A DNA stretch of 64,000 bases from Gammaproteobacteria bacterium (GTDB lineage: Bacteria > Pseudomonadota > Gammaproteobacteria > Pseudomonadales > Cellvibrionaceae), in assembly GCA_004173475.1 (NCBI GenBank), contig SEBU01000003.1:434001-498000 (forward strand), given 5' to 3'. A program made the translations under genes and the position numbers. The notes under the pieces were generated by a model. It did not search any database. It saw nothing but the letters and a program-made list of their open reading frames with translations, and was not told the DNA's origin. Positions 43,257-54,645 of the stretch are shown here, piece after piece; position 1 is the stretch's first letter, and each line of letters starts with the position of its first letter.

Positions 43257-44621
43257 AGCCTCCAAAGCTTCCTGTAAATTTTTCACGGCAATAATTTCCA
43301 TTCCCGAATGTTTTTCACGCGGTGCGTTTGCAATGGGAACTATTGCTTTTTTAAACCCGTGCTTTGCTGCTTCGCGAATACGCTCTTGCCCACTCGGAAC
43401 CGGGCGAATCTCACCAGACAAACCTACCTCACCAAACACCATTAAATCCTGAGGTAAAATTTTATCGCGAAAGCTGGATACTATCGCCAATAAAACGGCT
43501 AAATCCACACTGGTTTCCATGACGCGCACACCGCCAACCACGTTTACAAACACATCCTGATCACCCACCATAATTCCACCGTGACGGTGTAATACTGCGA
43601 GCAACATTGCTAATCGGTTTTGATCCATACCCACAGCAACACGACGTGGATTTCCTAAATGGCTGTCATCTACCAGTGCCTGTATTTCAATGAGTAGTGG
43701 TCGCGTTCCCTCCCACATCACCATCACCACCGAACCCGGCGCGGGATCTTCAGCACGCTGCAAAAAAATTGCCGAGGGATTATTCACTTCGCGCATGCCT
43801 AATTCGGTCATGGCGAACACCCCCAACTCATTTACGGCACCAAACCGGTTTTTATTGCCGCGCAAGGTTCGAAAACGTGAGTCGTTATCACCCTCCAATA
43901 AAATCGAGCAATCGATCATATGCTCCAATACTTTCGGGCCTGCAAGTGAACCATCTTTGGTAACGTGTCCCACTAAAATAACTACGGTGCCGGTTTGTTT
44001 TGCGAAACGCGTTAAATAAGCAGCGCTCTCGCGTACTTGTGATACTGAACCTGGTGCGGATGAAATATCTTCCATGTGCACTACCTGAATAGAATCCACC
44101 ACCAGCACTTTGGGAGCGATTTGCTGTGCAGTTGCGCAAATAGTTTCAACATTGGTTTCGCTCAACATTTGTAATTTATCGGTAGGCAAACCCAAACGTT
44201 GCGCGCGCATCGCCACTTGCTGCAAAGATTCTTCACCGGTTACATAAAGCGCAGGCATATTGCTCGCTAAAAAGCACAATGTTTGCAGTAACAATGTACT
44301 CTTACCCGCGCCTGGATTGCCGCCTATAAGAACAACCGAACCCGGCACAAAACCGCCACCAAGCACACGATCAAATTCACTCGTTCCACTGGAAAAGCGC
44401 GGCACATCGCCCAAGGAAATTTCTGCAAGAGTTTGTACTTTATTGCCAGAAGCCCCGCCCGCGTAGCCTTCAAATTTTGCAGAGCGATTAGTGGGCGTTG
44501 GGCCAAGACGAACTTCAACAATGGAATTCCAGGCATTGCATTCAGTGCATTGCCCCTGCCATTTTTTATAATCTGCACCACACTCATTGCAAACAAATGC
44601 GCTTTTGGTTTTTGTGCTCAC
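43251..44621 (-). CDS. radA: DNA repair protein RadA
   Basis: This 456-residue branch-migration helicase acts in recombination. The N-terminal zinc finger has Cys11, Cys14, Cys25 and Cys28 (CNEC and CTEC). Walker A is GNPGAGKST at 101-109, the RadA-specific KNRFG motif is at 257-261, and a Lon-like C-terminal domain follows (VGLSGEIRPVPSGQERIREA). All expected parts are present. The convergent end overlaps the SBP-like gene. Confidence 0.97.
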   Translation of the reverse strand: MSTKTKSAFVCNECGADYKKWQGQCTECNAWNSIVEVRLGPTPTNRSAKFEGYAGGASGNKVQTLAEISLGDVPRFSSGTSEFDRVLGGGFVPGSVVLIGGNPGAGKSTLLLQTLCFLASNMPALYVTGEESLQQVAMRAQRLGLPTDKLQMLSETNVETICATAQQIAPKVLVVDSIQVVHMEDISSAPGSVSQVRESAAYLTRFAKQTGTVVILVGHVTKDGSLAGPKVLEHMIDCSILLEGDNDSRFRTLRGNKNRFGAVNELGVFAMTELGMREVNNPSAIFLQRAEDPAPGSVVMVMWEGTRPLLIEIQALVDDSHLGNPRRVAVGMDQNRLAMLLAVLHRHGGIMVGDQDVFVNVVGGVRVMETSVDLAVLLAIVSSFRDKILPQDLMVFGEVGLSGEIRPVPSGQERIREAAKHGFKKAIVPIANAPREKHSGMEIIAVKNLQEALEAL

Positions 44622-44661
44622 CGCAATTCTCTTTTTAAGCCACTGGATTTAAATATTTGAA

Positions 44662-45579
44662 TTATTTTTCGTCAGTCAGTTTTAAATAAACACCAAGCCC
44701 CACTAACATGGATACGGCTGCAAATAACATAAGCACTGCAGAATTCAAGTGATCCTCTCCGCCCAGTAACGATTTAAACATCAGTAAAAGCGATTCAATT
44801 GAAACGGCAATAACAATTGCGGACATGAAACGACTGATCGTGCGTCGCATAGAACCTTCGTGATGGATATCTTTGTGAAGAAAAACCTCTTCTTCCAAAA
44901 TCGTTTTACCCAAATCAAATATTGCCAAGCCCAAGGTTACTAAAATAACCGCACCGAATATTTTGATTGGTTCGTTGATATGGTTTTGCACAACACTGTA
45001 CATATCCTTACCGCCGTAATAGAGCAATAAGGTTGCAATTAACACCAACATAGCTCCAATCACCGCGTAGACGGCTTGAAAAAATGGATGCACCCGACGA
45101 CGTAAATCGTCGCCGTTTAAAAAAATAATCAACTTCTCCAAATTAAAATTGATTACAAGAAAACCAATCTTATTTTGTTCAGTGATGTAACGCTGCACTG
45201 CCGAAATAGCGAGCTGATGAGTTGCGTTAGAAAGGTAGGGAGATGTCACCGTGGATATTTTTTCGTTTTTCACTGCCTTAGTGTAATAAGCGCGATTACT
45301 GCGATCCGAACGCATGCCGGGCTCGCTGCGTTTAGAGTCATCAATATTGGGAGCTGCAGCGGAAACCGTAATTTGCATTCCATTTTCGTCAAGACAATAA
45401 AGCAACTCAACAAATGGGTAGGATTTATACAAACGTTCTACTGTTTTATGAAGCTGAGCCTCATCTGCTTCCAATTTACGCGGCATCAGTGCCGTCACAA
45501 TTGAATCCAGCAACCGATCAATTTGCGGTTGATATTCTTCGTATTTGCGCAGTAGATATAAATAGTTGCGGGGTGTCAT
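44662..45579 (-). CDS. PDC-sensor-domain membrane protein
   Basis: From the ATG at 45579 the product has 305 residues. The N-terminal 175 residues resemble a PDC/Cache sensor (YPFVELLYCLDENGMQITVS, then MRSDRSNRAYYTKAVKNEK, SPYLSNATHQLAISAVQRY), but no membrane segment precedes it. Four hydrophobic segments follow, starting around VYAVIGAMLVLIATLLLYYG and ending LMLFAAVSMLVGLGVYL, with an intervening DLGKTILEEEVF similar to YqhA/UPF0114-type proteins. So the sensor is predicted to be cytosolic. Ligand and output are unknown; no signalling domain is attached. Confidence 0.7.
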   Translation of the reverse strand: MTPRNYLYLLRKYEEYQPQIDRLLDSIVTALMPRKLEADEAQLHKTVERLYKSYPFVELLYCLDENGMQITVSAAAPNIDDSKRSEPGMRSDRSNRAYYTKAVKNEKISTVTSPYLSNATHQLAISAVQRYITEQNKIGFLVINFNLEKLIIFLNGDDLRRRVHPFFQAVYAVIGAMLVLIATLLLYYGGKDMYSVVQNHINEPIKIFGAVILVTLGLAIFDLGKTILEEEVFLHKDIHHEGSMRRTISRFMSAIVIAVSIESLLLMFKSLLGGEDHLNSAVLMLFAAVSMLVGLGVYLKLTDEK

Positions 45580-45739
45580 AAAAAATCCCAATCAAAAAAT
45601 CTTAATCGCAGATAACGCCATTTGGAAGCAGACATTAATCATGCAAAACCTTAGCCGCAATCATACACAAGCAGCTTTAGGCTGACTGCATAATTTAAAA
45701 AATTCTCGCGAATACGTTGTAGGTTTTATGAATAAGCGC

Positions 45740-45768
45740 AAAAAAAAGCCCGCTGCAAATCAGCGGGC
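45740..45768 (-). terminator. Lipase gene terminator
   Basis: On the minus strand GCCCGCTG-ATTTG-CAGCGGGC is followed by eight T, 28 bases after the lipase stop. It is a strong intrinsic terminator. Confidence 0.95.
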
Positions 45769-45795
45769 TATAAATTTCATGAAAACGAAATGGTA

Positions 45796-48171
45796 TTAGG
45801 GCTGCTCAATATTCGCGGGAGCCTGGCTCCCCACAGCAACCTTTCCGCTACCCAACACGAAACTAACAATTTCGGCCTGCATTTCAGGCGTTATTTGCGG
45901 TGCAGCTGTCGATGGTTTCAATAAAGAAGCGTGATCACCTGCATTTAATTTCACCAACCCAGATTTCACGGTGTTCGACTCCGAGTCGAAGCCTAACTGG
46001 GTTTCACCCAAACCAAGTTGAGTTGCGCCTAGCAGCCGTGCAAACGCCTGGGTCCCAGTCAATGGTGCTACCTCTGAACTGTTTGGAATTACCGCATCGT
46101 TCTTAACTTGTTGCAGTAACACCGGGATTTTCAGTGTCGGGAGCAATTGGGCGAAGTTCACTGGATCGCCTGAATCCATTGCAGTCTGCGCAGCGTACAA
46201 GAACTTTTCGTAATTGCTCGTACCTATATTAACCCCGGCCTTTGCCAAGCCGGCATTTATCACCGGAGCAAAGGTTGCTGAGTTCACCAAAATTTGCGCT
46301 ACCTGCGTGCCCGCTACCGACGCGACCAAGCTGCGTACCGGGTTAAGATTGGACGTTAAGTTGATCTTGGCATCATTGGCAATAGCGATCTGGTTTACAG
46401 TGGTAAACACTGAGCCAATAATTCCTCCCAACGAGTGTCCCACCACATTTACATTGCCGAGGTTTAGCTTGGCACCTTGCGCCTGAACGAAGTCGGCATC
46501 CAAACCTTTTAAGCTTGCATTGAGATTTAGCAAATCCATTACCGCCTGACGATTGTTATCGCGGGTATTTAGCAGATAACCAAGGTTCGTAAACTGAGCT
46601 CCCGAACCATCGCTTGCGGTGGGTGTAGAAAAATTCATAGGTGCTGGTGCACCGCCAGGGCCTGCGACGTTAAAGTGACGCTCATGAGGTGCGTCTGTTC
46701 CGTAGAGTGTGGCAAAAGGAATAAGTTGACCTTTTTCTACATTAAGCACACCTACGAAAGGATTAGTAGCCGCGACACCATGCAGAGGCAAATCTATAGC
46801 GACGGTGGCCACACAACGGCCTGCCAAGGTATGCGCAAGCGCCAAGCCAGAGGTACGGTCACTGGTAATACCGTGAATGTAGATAACAACCGGATAGCCG
46901 TTAACACCGAAAATCTGACCGCAAGTTAATGAGCCAGACAAACCGGAAACCAAACCACTCTCCGGCAAAGTTACCTGTAAAGGCACCGTCTCATCGCTTG
47001 TTTTGGCCGCGAAAGGATAGCGGTAGGTGACGTTATAAGAAGTCGCATCGACGTCCTTGGGAACCGCAACGCCAAGCTGTGAAGCCAAGGTTAAATCGGG
47101 TGCCCAATTTTTTGTCAGATATGCGCCAAAGGGCAAACTGCCCGGGGCGGTTAAGTAATAGGGGAGCTTGATAAAGCCAGTATAGAGTTTACCGACGTTA
47201 CCAGCTAAAGCGCCATTGCTTAGCACCCCCATATCCACACCTGTAGCAGCAGATATTTTTAAGGAACGCTGCTTAGGCGTTGAAAGCAAACCGCCCATAT
47301 CAAGCGCCGTAACGTTCCCTACCGCTGTCGCCGACGCTACACCAGCCGTAATTTGCGACGCGGCCAACGCAGCCCGGGGTGCTGCCATAGCAATCAAAGG
47401 CGCTTGCGGATCTGTGGTGGTGAATGTGTAGGTCAGTACCAATTTATCGGTAGCTGCGGCTGTGGTAAGCCCGGTCACTTTAGAAAGGAATCCACTGGCC
47501 AGGGTTTCCCAACCCACTACGGCATTGCGCACCGGCAGCAAACTTTCCAATATTGGATAGCTAGTGTCGTGCAGCGCATTGTAAGTCCAGGAGCGGGTTA
47601 ATGCTTTACCAGAAGAATCTTTAATATCGTTGGTGAACACGACCAAATATTTGGCTTTGGATGTCAAAGGTAAGGTCGGGCGGATTCTAATGGCGTTATT
47701 TGTACCGCCATCCAGGGAAACAACTTTTGTATCAAAGGTCGCAGCTCCTTTAATGCCGATAATATTGGCTGGGTTGAGAGCGTCTTTTCCGCCCGTGTCC
47801 AACTCTAAAAGAATCACGCTTTTCATCGGCACCACAGTCGCCGCATCCACACTGCCTTCAATCATGACATCAAAAAATGCAGAGGTTGAAAATCCATCCA
47901 GCCCATTAAGGGTCGCGCGAACCGTGTCTGAGGGTGATCCAACATCCGCAGTACCGTCGGTGGTGCCGGCTTTGGCAAAAATTAAATCGGTATTGAAAGG
48001 AATATCTGAAATGACCGGATCAAAACGGGGATGGGTTCCAGCCACAAATGCTTCTGGCTCGCTAAGCGGAGGTTGGGTTTGCTTGTCGTTCCCTCCGCCA
48101 CATGCCGTGAGCAATGTTGAAAAAATGAGAGCTAAAGTTGTGCAGGGGAGAAATTTGCTTTTATTTTTCAT
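45796..48171 (-). CDS. Pla-1/cef-type lipase lipoprotein
   Basis: This 791-residue protein is read from the ATG at 48171 (AGGA about nine bases upstream). Lipobox LLTACGG gives Cys24, so it is a lipoprotein, likely surface-exposed. The long N-terminal half is beta-rich with Ig-like repeats; the alpha/beta-hydrolase region has YIHGITSDR (431-439), LPLHGVA, and the nucleophile VVGHSLGGIIG with Ser580. Length and layout match the Pla-1/cef extracellular lipase group (VolA-like), which releases fatty acids from phospholipids. It fits with a fatty-acid activating fadD elsewhere in the window. Confidence 0.9.
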   Translation of the reverse strand: MKNKSKFLPCTTLALIFSTLLTACGGGNDKQTQPPLSEPEAFVAGTHPRFDPVISDIPFNTDLIFAKAGTTDGTADVGSPSDTVRATLNGLDGFSTSAFFDVMIEGSVDAATVVPMKSVILLELDTGGKDALNPANIIGIKGAATFDTKVVSLDGGTNNAIRIRPTLPLTSKAKYLVVFTNDIKDSSGKALTRSWTYNALHDTSYPILESLLPVRNAVVGWETLASGFLSKVTGLTTAAATDKLVLTYTFTTTDPQAPLIAMAAPRAALAASQITAGVASATAVGNVTALDMGGLLSTPKQRSLKISAATGVDMGVLSNGALAGNVGKLYTGFIKLPYYLTAPGSLPFGAYLTKNWAPDLTLASQLGVAVPKDVDATSYNVTYRYPFAAKTSDETVPLQVTLPESGLVSGLSGSLTCGQIFGVNGYPVVIYIHGITSDRTSGLALAHTLAGRCVATVAIDLPLHGVAATNPFVGVLNVEKGQLIPFATLYGTDAPHERHFNVAGPGGAPAPMNFSTPTASDGSGAQFTNLGYLLNTRDNNRQAVMDLLNLNASLKGLDADFVQAQGAKLNLGNVNVVGHSLGGIIGSVFTTVNQIAIANDAKINLTSNLNPVRSLVASVAGTQVAQILVNSATFAPVINAGLAKAGVNIGTSNYEKFLYAAQTAMDSGDPVNFAQLLPTLKIPVLLQQVKNDAVIPNSSEVAPLTGTQAFARLLGATQLGLGETQLGFDSESNTVKSGLVKLNAGDHASLLKPSTAAPQITPEMQAEIVSFVLGSGKVAVGSQAPANIEQP

Positions 48172-48623
48172 AAGAGGTTCCTGAAGGATCGAAGTCACTT
48201 CGGTTGAGTATAGTCAAAAAATTATAAAAGATTAGCTTCACTTTTTTACTGCTTCCCGCGAATATAATGCGCGTCGTCAAAAACAACAAAGACAAGATAT
48301 TTGCGCATGCAGATTCGATAGCGGCTGGGGTTTGGACAAGATTTCTACACTCTTAATTAAATCCAGTGAATTGGAGTAATCGTCTTGGAAATTAAAGTTC
48401 AATACGGAAAATCGTTAAATTTAAATAAGAAAAAATAGAGACGATAAATTTAAAAAACAGGATGAACCAATCTCTTAAAAAATCTCCATGATTCCCGTAC
48501 AGTTTCCTGCTGTATAAGCCCAACGATAATGACTAAGACTCTGCTAAGTATTTTCTGCAACAATAGTTTGGAAGAAGATCTACAATCACAGCGAATCAAT
48601 GCGCATCTTCGGAGGCAAAAACC
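48172..48623. other. Divergent intergenic region, lipase / response regulator
   Basis: About 450 bases without a gene. It should hold the lipase promoter and the two-component operon promoter. TACAG-N7-CTGTA near 48497-48513 is a short inverted repeat of unknown meaning. GGAGG lies eight bases before the response-regulator ATG. Confidence 0.45.
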
Positions 48624-49292
48624 ATGCGAATTTTACTGGTTGAAGATGACCACATGATTGGCGAATCAGTTTTTGAAAGCCTGAAGGATTCCGGCTATGC
48701 GCCTGACTGGGTAAAAGATGGTGAATCTGCATTAACGGCAATCGCTTGCCAACAATATGATTTGATGCTGCTTGATATAGGACTACCAAAGCGCGATGGT
48801 ATTTCAGTTTTACAAAAAATACGTCAAGGCACCTCGCTCTTACCTGTAATTATACTTACGGCGCGCGACGGGCTTGAGGATCGTATTTTAGGCCTGGATG
48901 CCGGTGCGGATGATTATTTGATTAAACCATTTGCGCTGGGGGAATTAAACGCACGCATACGAGCAGTATTGAGACGCCAAGGCGCATCAGCAGGTTACTA
49001 TCTTACAAATGGAAGTATTTCTTTGGATCCAGCAACTCGGGAAGCTTTCGTTATCAACGGCGAACCTATTCGTTTGTCAGCACGGGAATTTGCTTTGCTT
49101 CGCGCCTTGCTCGCACGACCAGGTGCAATTTTGTCGCGCTCAGAATTAGAAGAAAAAATTTACAACTGGGGATCTGAGGTAGAGAGCAACGCTGTCGAAT
49201 TTCTCATTCATTCGTTGCGAAAAAAATTTGGCAGCACAATTATAAAAAATATCCGGGGGCTTGGATGGATGGTCGACAAAACACACTCGTGA
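48624..49292 (+). CDS. OmpR/PhoB-family response regulator
   Basis: This 222-residue regulator has a receiver domain (acidic pair in LLVEDDH at 4-10, phosphoacceptor Asp51 in LLDIGLPKRDG, Lys103 region in DDYLIKPF) and a winged-helix DNA-binding domain (LSAREFALLRALLARPGAIL, NAVEFLIHSLRKKFG). It resembles QseB/PmrA in size and motif pattern. Its stop overlaps the kinase GTG as GTGA, so the kinase is coupled. Target genes cannot be read; the neighbouring PAP2 phosphatase would fit a membrane-lipid response. Confidence 0.94.
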   Translation: MRILLVEDDHMIGESVFESLKDSGYAPDWVKDGESALTAIACQQYDLMLLDIGLPKRDGISVLQKIRQGTSLLPVIILTARDGLEDRILGLDAGADDYLIKPFALGELNARIRAVLRRQGASAGYYLTNGSISLDPATREAFVINGEPIRLSAREFALLRALLARPGAILSRSELEEKIYNWGSEVESNAVEFLIHSLRKKFGSTIIKNIRGLGWMVDKTHS

Positions 49293-50608
49293 AATCTTTA
49301 CAGTTTCAGCTATCTGCCAGCATTTCTATCGCCGTAACAGTGGTGGCATTAATTGCGAGTGTTTTTTCCTATTGGTGGTCTTTTAATGAGGCCATTGAAT
49401 TACAAGACGAACAGCTTAGGCGCTTATCAAGCTTGGTAAATGACCAGCGTATATCGCAAATCACGCCAGCTAAACCCATTTATAAATCCTCAGTCGATCC
49501 CGAATCAGATTTCATTGTGCAATGGCTGGATTCGTCATCATCGCAACAAAAATTTGAAATACCCGGGTTACCCCATAATTTACCTGATGGCTTACAAACT
49601 CAAACAGTCAACGGTGTGGGCTGGCGGCTACTGATTGAAAAACAAGAAGACGGAACGCGAAGCCTGGTGGCACAGCAAACGGAAGTTCGCGACGAAATTG
49701 CACGAATCAGTGCATTGAATACATTAATACCACTGCTTATTTTGATTCCAATTTTATCCCTGCTTATCGCTTATTTGATTAGACAAGTTTTCTTACCTTT
49801 AAAAAAAATGTCTGCACAATTAAACAACAAGAACAATCAGGACTTGCAGCCTCTGCCACAGCAAAATCTCGCTAATGAAATCGCACCTTTTGTTACGGCC
49901 ATTAATCATTTGCTTGACCGTGTGCGTCATTCGATGATGCTACAAAGACAGTTCGTCCGCGATGCCGCTCATGAACTCAGATCACCGCTCACTGCAATTT
50001 CGCTACAAGCTGAACGTTTAATTGATGCGAATGGAAACCCTGACATACAACCTCGCCTCATTAATTTACACAAGGCGACCGAGCGAACCCGTATCCTTAT
50101 TGAGCAGCTGTTGACGATGGCGCGCGTTCAAGAAGAACATTCTGCCAATAAAACAATTATTTCGGTTAAAGCATTGTTACGTGAGGTTGTTGAGGATTTG
50201 TTACCTTTGGCAAATTTCAAATCCATTGATTTATCGGTTGACGGAGACGATATTGAAATCAACAGCCAATCGATAGATTTACATATATTAATTAAAAATT
50301 TAATTGAAAATGCAATTCGTTACACACCGAATCAAGGGAAAGTTGAAATTTTCATTATAAAAAATGATGGGTACGTTGAACTGATCGTGAAAGATTCTGG
50401 GCCTGGAATACCTGAGGATGAAATGCAGCGAGTGTTTGATCCCTTTTATCGCGTATTGGGAAATAATGAGCCAGGTTCAGGTTTAGGCTTATCTATCGTA
50501 AAAACAATTGCGAATCGTTTAGGCTTGGGGCTTAAAATGTACAATAATTCAAACGAGTCCGGATCAGGTCTGTCTATTCGTGTAAGCTTCAAAACCAACC
50601 CGATTTAA
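49289..50608 (+). CDS. Sensor histidine kinase (QseC/PmrB-like)
   Basis: The GTG at 49289, overlapping the regulator stop, gives an N-terminus that runs straight into membrane segment 1 (residues about 11-30); an ATG at 49265 is an alternative. The 439-residue product has a periplasmic loop of about 110 residues, a second membrane segment (LIPLLILIPILSLLIAYLI, 146-164), a HAMP-like linker, His228 in DAAHELRSPLTA, and an ATPase with IENAIRYTPNQG, VKDSGPGIPEDE and GSGLGLSIV. The signal is unknown. Its last 20 bases overlap the convergent PAP2 gene. Confidence 0.94.
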   Translation: MKSLQFQLSASISIAVTVVALIASVFSYWWSFNEAIELQDEQLRRLSSLVNDQRISQITPAKPIYKSSVDPESDFIVQWLDSSSSQQKFEIPGLPHNLPDGLQTQTVNGVGWRLLIEKQEDGTRSLVAQQTEVRDEIARISALNTLIPLLILIPILSLLIAYLIRQVFLPLKKMSAQLNNKNNQDLQPLPQQNLANEIAPFVTAINHLLDRVRHSMMLQRQFVRDAAHELRSPLTAISLQAERLIDANGNPDIQPRLINLHKATERTRILIEQLLTMARVQEEHSANKTIISVKALLREVVEDLLPLANFKSIDLSVDGDDIEINSQSIDLHILIKNLIENAIRYTPNQGKVEIFIIKNDGYVELIVKDSGPGIPEDEMQRVFDPFYRVLGNNEPGSGLGLSIVKTIANRLGLGLKMYNNSNESGSGLSIRVSFKTNPI

Positions 50609-51332
50609 TTTTGACTAAAGGCAAAACTGCGTTGGGATGATAGAAGGGCTTCGAGAAACTTCCGGAAAAAATTAAATACAATCCCAGAGAAAAAAACCAG
50701 CAGATTGCCAATGCCCATAAATCATGGGATATAAAATGCGCACCACGAAGTTGTTGCGCAAACCCGAAGATAAAGCCGCTTGTTAAAGCACCAAGTAATC
50801 CCAACCACCGTAAACGCGATTGAAAAAATAAACCGAAGAAATATAAAGCTACCCACGCGTAACCGGCGCTTGCATGGCCGGCAGGAAAACATCCTCCACC
50901 ATTACGCAAATGTAATTGCTGCACTATATTCGCATAGACCAGGCGGCCGCCATACCGATCAAATTCCCAAGGGCAGGAAACGGCGAGCAACATTTTAAGA
51001 AAAACAACCAGTAAAGTGGAGCCAGTGACACTGAGAAAAAGATATAACAACTGCTGCCGAAAATTTTTTAGGCGTTGCATTATATAACTTAGAAAAAATG
51101 AAATTAGCACCGAAGCCGCCAGGAAAATCGATAGCGCCCTGCCACCCCTGTGAAGAATCCTGTCAGTTAGCCAAGCATTTTTCCATGCCCATGAATATCC
51201 CTGAAGACCATAGAAATAATCCGCGATACGCACGTCAAGGCCAAAAATAAGAATCACTGCGCTAACAATAGCTAACACAACAAGAGGATAAAGGAAGTGT
51301 TGGCGAATGAACCTTGATTGATCGACGACCAT
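50589..51332 (-). CDS. PAP2-family membrane phosphatase
   Basis: The 247-residue product has about six hydrophobic segments and PAP2 motifs: a K-x(6)-like first motif in KMLLAVSCPWEFDRYGG, PSGH as CFPAGHASAGY, and the SR-x(5)-H-x(3)-D region as LRGAHFISHDLWAL with the catalytic His and Asp. The first motif has CPWEF in place of the usual RP, a variant seen in some lipid A phosphatases. It likely removes phosphate from a membrane lipid or undecaprenyl pyrophosphate. It converges on the two-component pair, overlapping it by 20 bases. Confidence 0.88.
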   Translation of the reverse strand: MVVDQSRFIRQHFLYPLVVLAIVSAVILIFGLDVRIADYFYGLQGYSWAWKNAWLTDRILHRGGRALSIFLAASVLISFFLSYIMQRLKNFRQQLLYLFLSVTGSTLLVVFLKMLLAVSCPWEFDRYGGRLVYANIVQQLHLRNGGGCFPAGHASAGYAWVALYFFGLFFQSRLRWLGLLGALTSGFIFGFAQQLRGAHFISHDLWALAICWFFSLGLYLIFSGSFSKPFYHPNAVLPLVKIKSGWF

Positions 51333-51445
51333 AAATCATATCTTTAGGCTGAAAAGCTCATCCTAAAGAGTGAGACTTAGACCAGACTTAGAAAACCTGA
51401 TCTTTAAAGATTTTTTCTGATCGCAACCCATCGAGAAATCGTAGT

Positions 51446-51646
51446 TCAAATATTCGTTTCCATACCACCCAATAGTAGGCCGAACAGTTCATAGTGAGAT
51501 TGAACTTTATTTTTTGTCTCTGCTGACAAATCTGATGCATCGAGAATATCGAACACCAGAAACACCACCGCCACCAGGGATGCAATCTGGCAGCCGAGAA
51601 TAAATGACCTGGATAACAACAAACGACCTACAGTTAGAGTTTTCAT
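51446..51646 (-). CDS. Small membrane protein, unrecognised
   Basis: The start is the ATG at 51646, with AAGGAG at ideal distance; the longer frame to 51718 has no RBS. The 66-residue product has one hydrophobic helix (FILGCQIASLVAVVFLVFDI) between a basic N-terminus and a charged C-terminal part (ETKNKVQSHYELFGLL) that ends GGMETNI. No family is recognised. It is isolated in gene-poor sequence between the PAP2 gene and parE, in the same direction as both. Confidence 0.6.
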   Translation of the reverse strand: MKTLTVGRLLLSRSFILGCQIASLVAVVFLVFDILDASDLSAETKNKVQSHYELFGLLLGGMETNI

Positions 51647-52057
51647 ATACCAGCTCCTTGATATTTCCTGACTCAATTTAATAGTTAAAAACTTCGTCAG
51701 GTGCGCATAAAAGCACATCGCAAAAAATCTACCTCACAAGCATTACTACCTGTTAAACAGAATATACCTAGCAGTAAATGATGGCTGTGAATAAAAACAT
51801 TTTAGTTATGTGAATTATTCACCCATAGCTAGGAAATGAATATTCATGTAAATGTGACCCGTGATTTTAAGCGCTTCAATAAAGTCAAAATTAGAAGTTG
51901 GTTTGGCGTTAGAACTTGTAGGAAATTAATTTCTTAACAATTAAATCGATTAAGACAAAAAATTATGCTCCAATAAAAAAACCACCAAAAAGGTGGCTTT
52001 TTTATTGGATCCTGCATTAGTCAAATTCGAATCTAAAGGATTACATGATTAGAACTA
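51647..52057. other. Gene-free region between parE and the small membrane protein
   Basis: AT-rich sequence with the parE terminator at its right end; otherwise nothing I can support. No small RNA-like structure was found in the remainder. Confidence 0.5.
51970..52008. terminator. parE bidirectional terminator
   Basis: CCAATAAAAAA(A)CCACC-AAAAA-GGTGG(C)TTTTTTATTGG is a long, nearly perfect inverted repeat, 50 bases after the parE stop. A- and T-runs lie inside the stem on both sides, so it can stop transcripts from either strand. Confidence 0.92.
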
Positions 52058-53965
<1,908 letters not shown>

Positions 53966-54063
53966 TCAGTTAAATAAAATTAAATGTTTTTTAGCTAAAC
54001 GATTCTGCTTAGTTAATGTTGATTTTCATTCCTTACGAGAATGGCTAGATACGTTCTTAAAAA

Positions 54064-54636
54064 TTATTGTTGTAAAAATTCCAAGCCGCTTTTTAAATAC
54101 CGTTCAAAACCCTGAAAAGAATGATCACCGCCCTCTTCTATTGTTTGCTTACAACCTGCATATTTTTCAACCGCGTTACGGTAATCCAAGGTTTCATCCC
54201 CGGTTTGAACAAGCAGCCAATAATTATCCAAGCGGCGCGGTTGCACATCAACTGATTTAATTTCTTCAACATGATGCGAATGTAAAAGATAAACATCGTC
54301 AGTGTGATAACTTTTTAATTCAACGGCCACGTACTTAGGCATGAACTCTTGTGGCCGTACTGCGGGATTAATCAACAAGGCTCGCAAATTATATTTCTCT
54401 GCCAACCATGTTGCCCAAAAACCGCCAAGGGAGCTGCCAACTAAATAAACAGGCTCGGGTAAAAACGATTCAACCAATGTTTCGAGAAGCTGTTGCGTTT
54501 GTGCCGGGTACGGCGAGAGCTGCGGGCAATGATAGTCTATTTCTGGATGATTGGCCGCAAGCCAGGCTTGGGTCTGTTGCGCTTTGAAGGATAGAGGGGA
54601 GCTGAGAAAACCGTGAATGTACAACAATGCTGCCAT
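54064..54636 (-). CDS. yqiA: YqiA-like esterase
   Basis: This 190-residue alpha/beta-hydrolase of the UPF0227 family has an oxyanion turn in LYIHGFLSSP, a nucleophile VGSSLGGFW (Ser69), Asp in VQTGDETLDY and His in GGDHSFQGFE. It shows short-chain esterase activity in E. coli. It lies between cpdA and parE as in E. coli, ten bases after the cpdA stop. The biological role is not known. Confidence 0.92.
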   Translation of the reverse strand: MAALLYIHGFLSSPLSFKAQQTQAWLAANHPEIDYHCPQLSPYPAQTQQLLETLVESFLPEPVYLVGSSLGGFWATWLAEKYNLRALLINPAVRPQEFMPKYVAVELKSYHTDDVYLLHSHHVEEIKSVDVQPRRLDNYWLLVQTGDETLDYRNAVEKYAGCKQTIEEGGDHSFQGFERYLKSGLEFLQQ

Positions 54637-54645
54637 AGGAAAGAA

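Noticed and set aside
47630-48184. Plus-strand ORF of 184 codons
   Set aside because: Antisense to the N-terminal half of the lipase lipoprotein; no RBS or domain.
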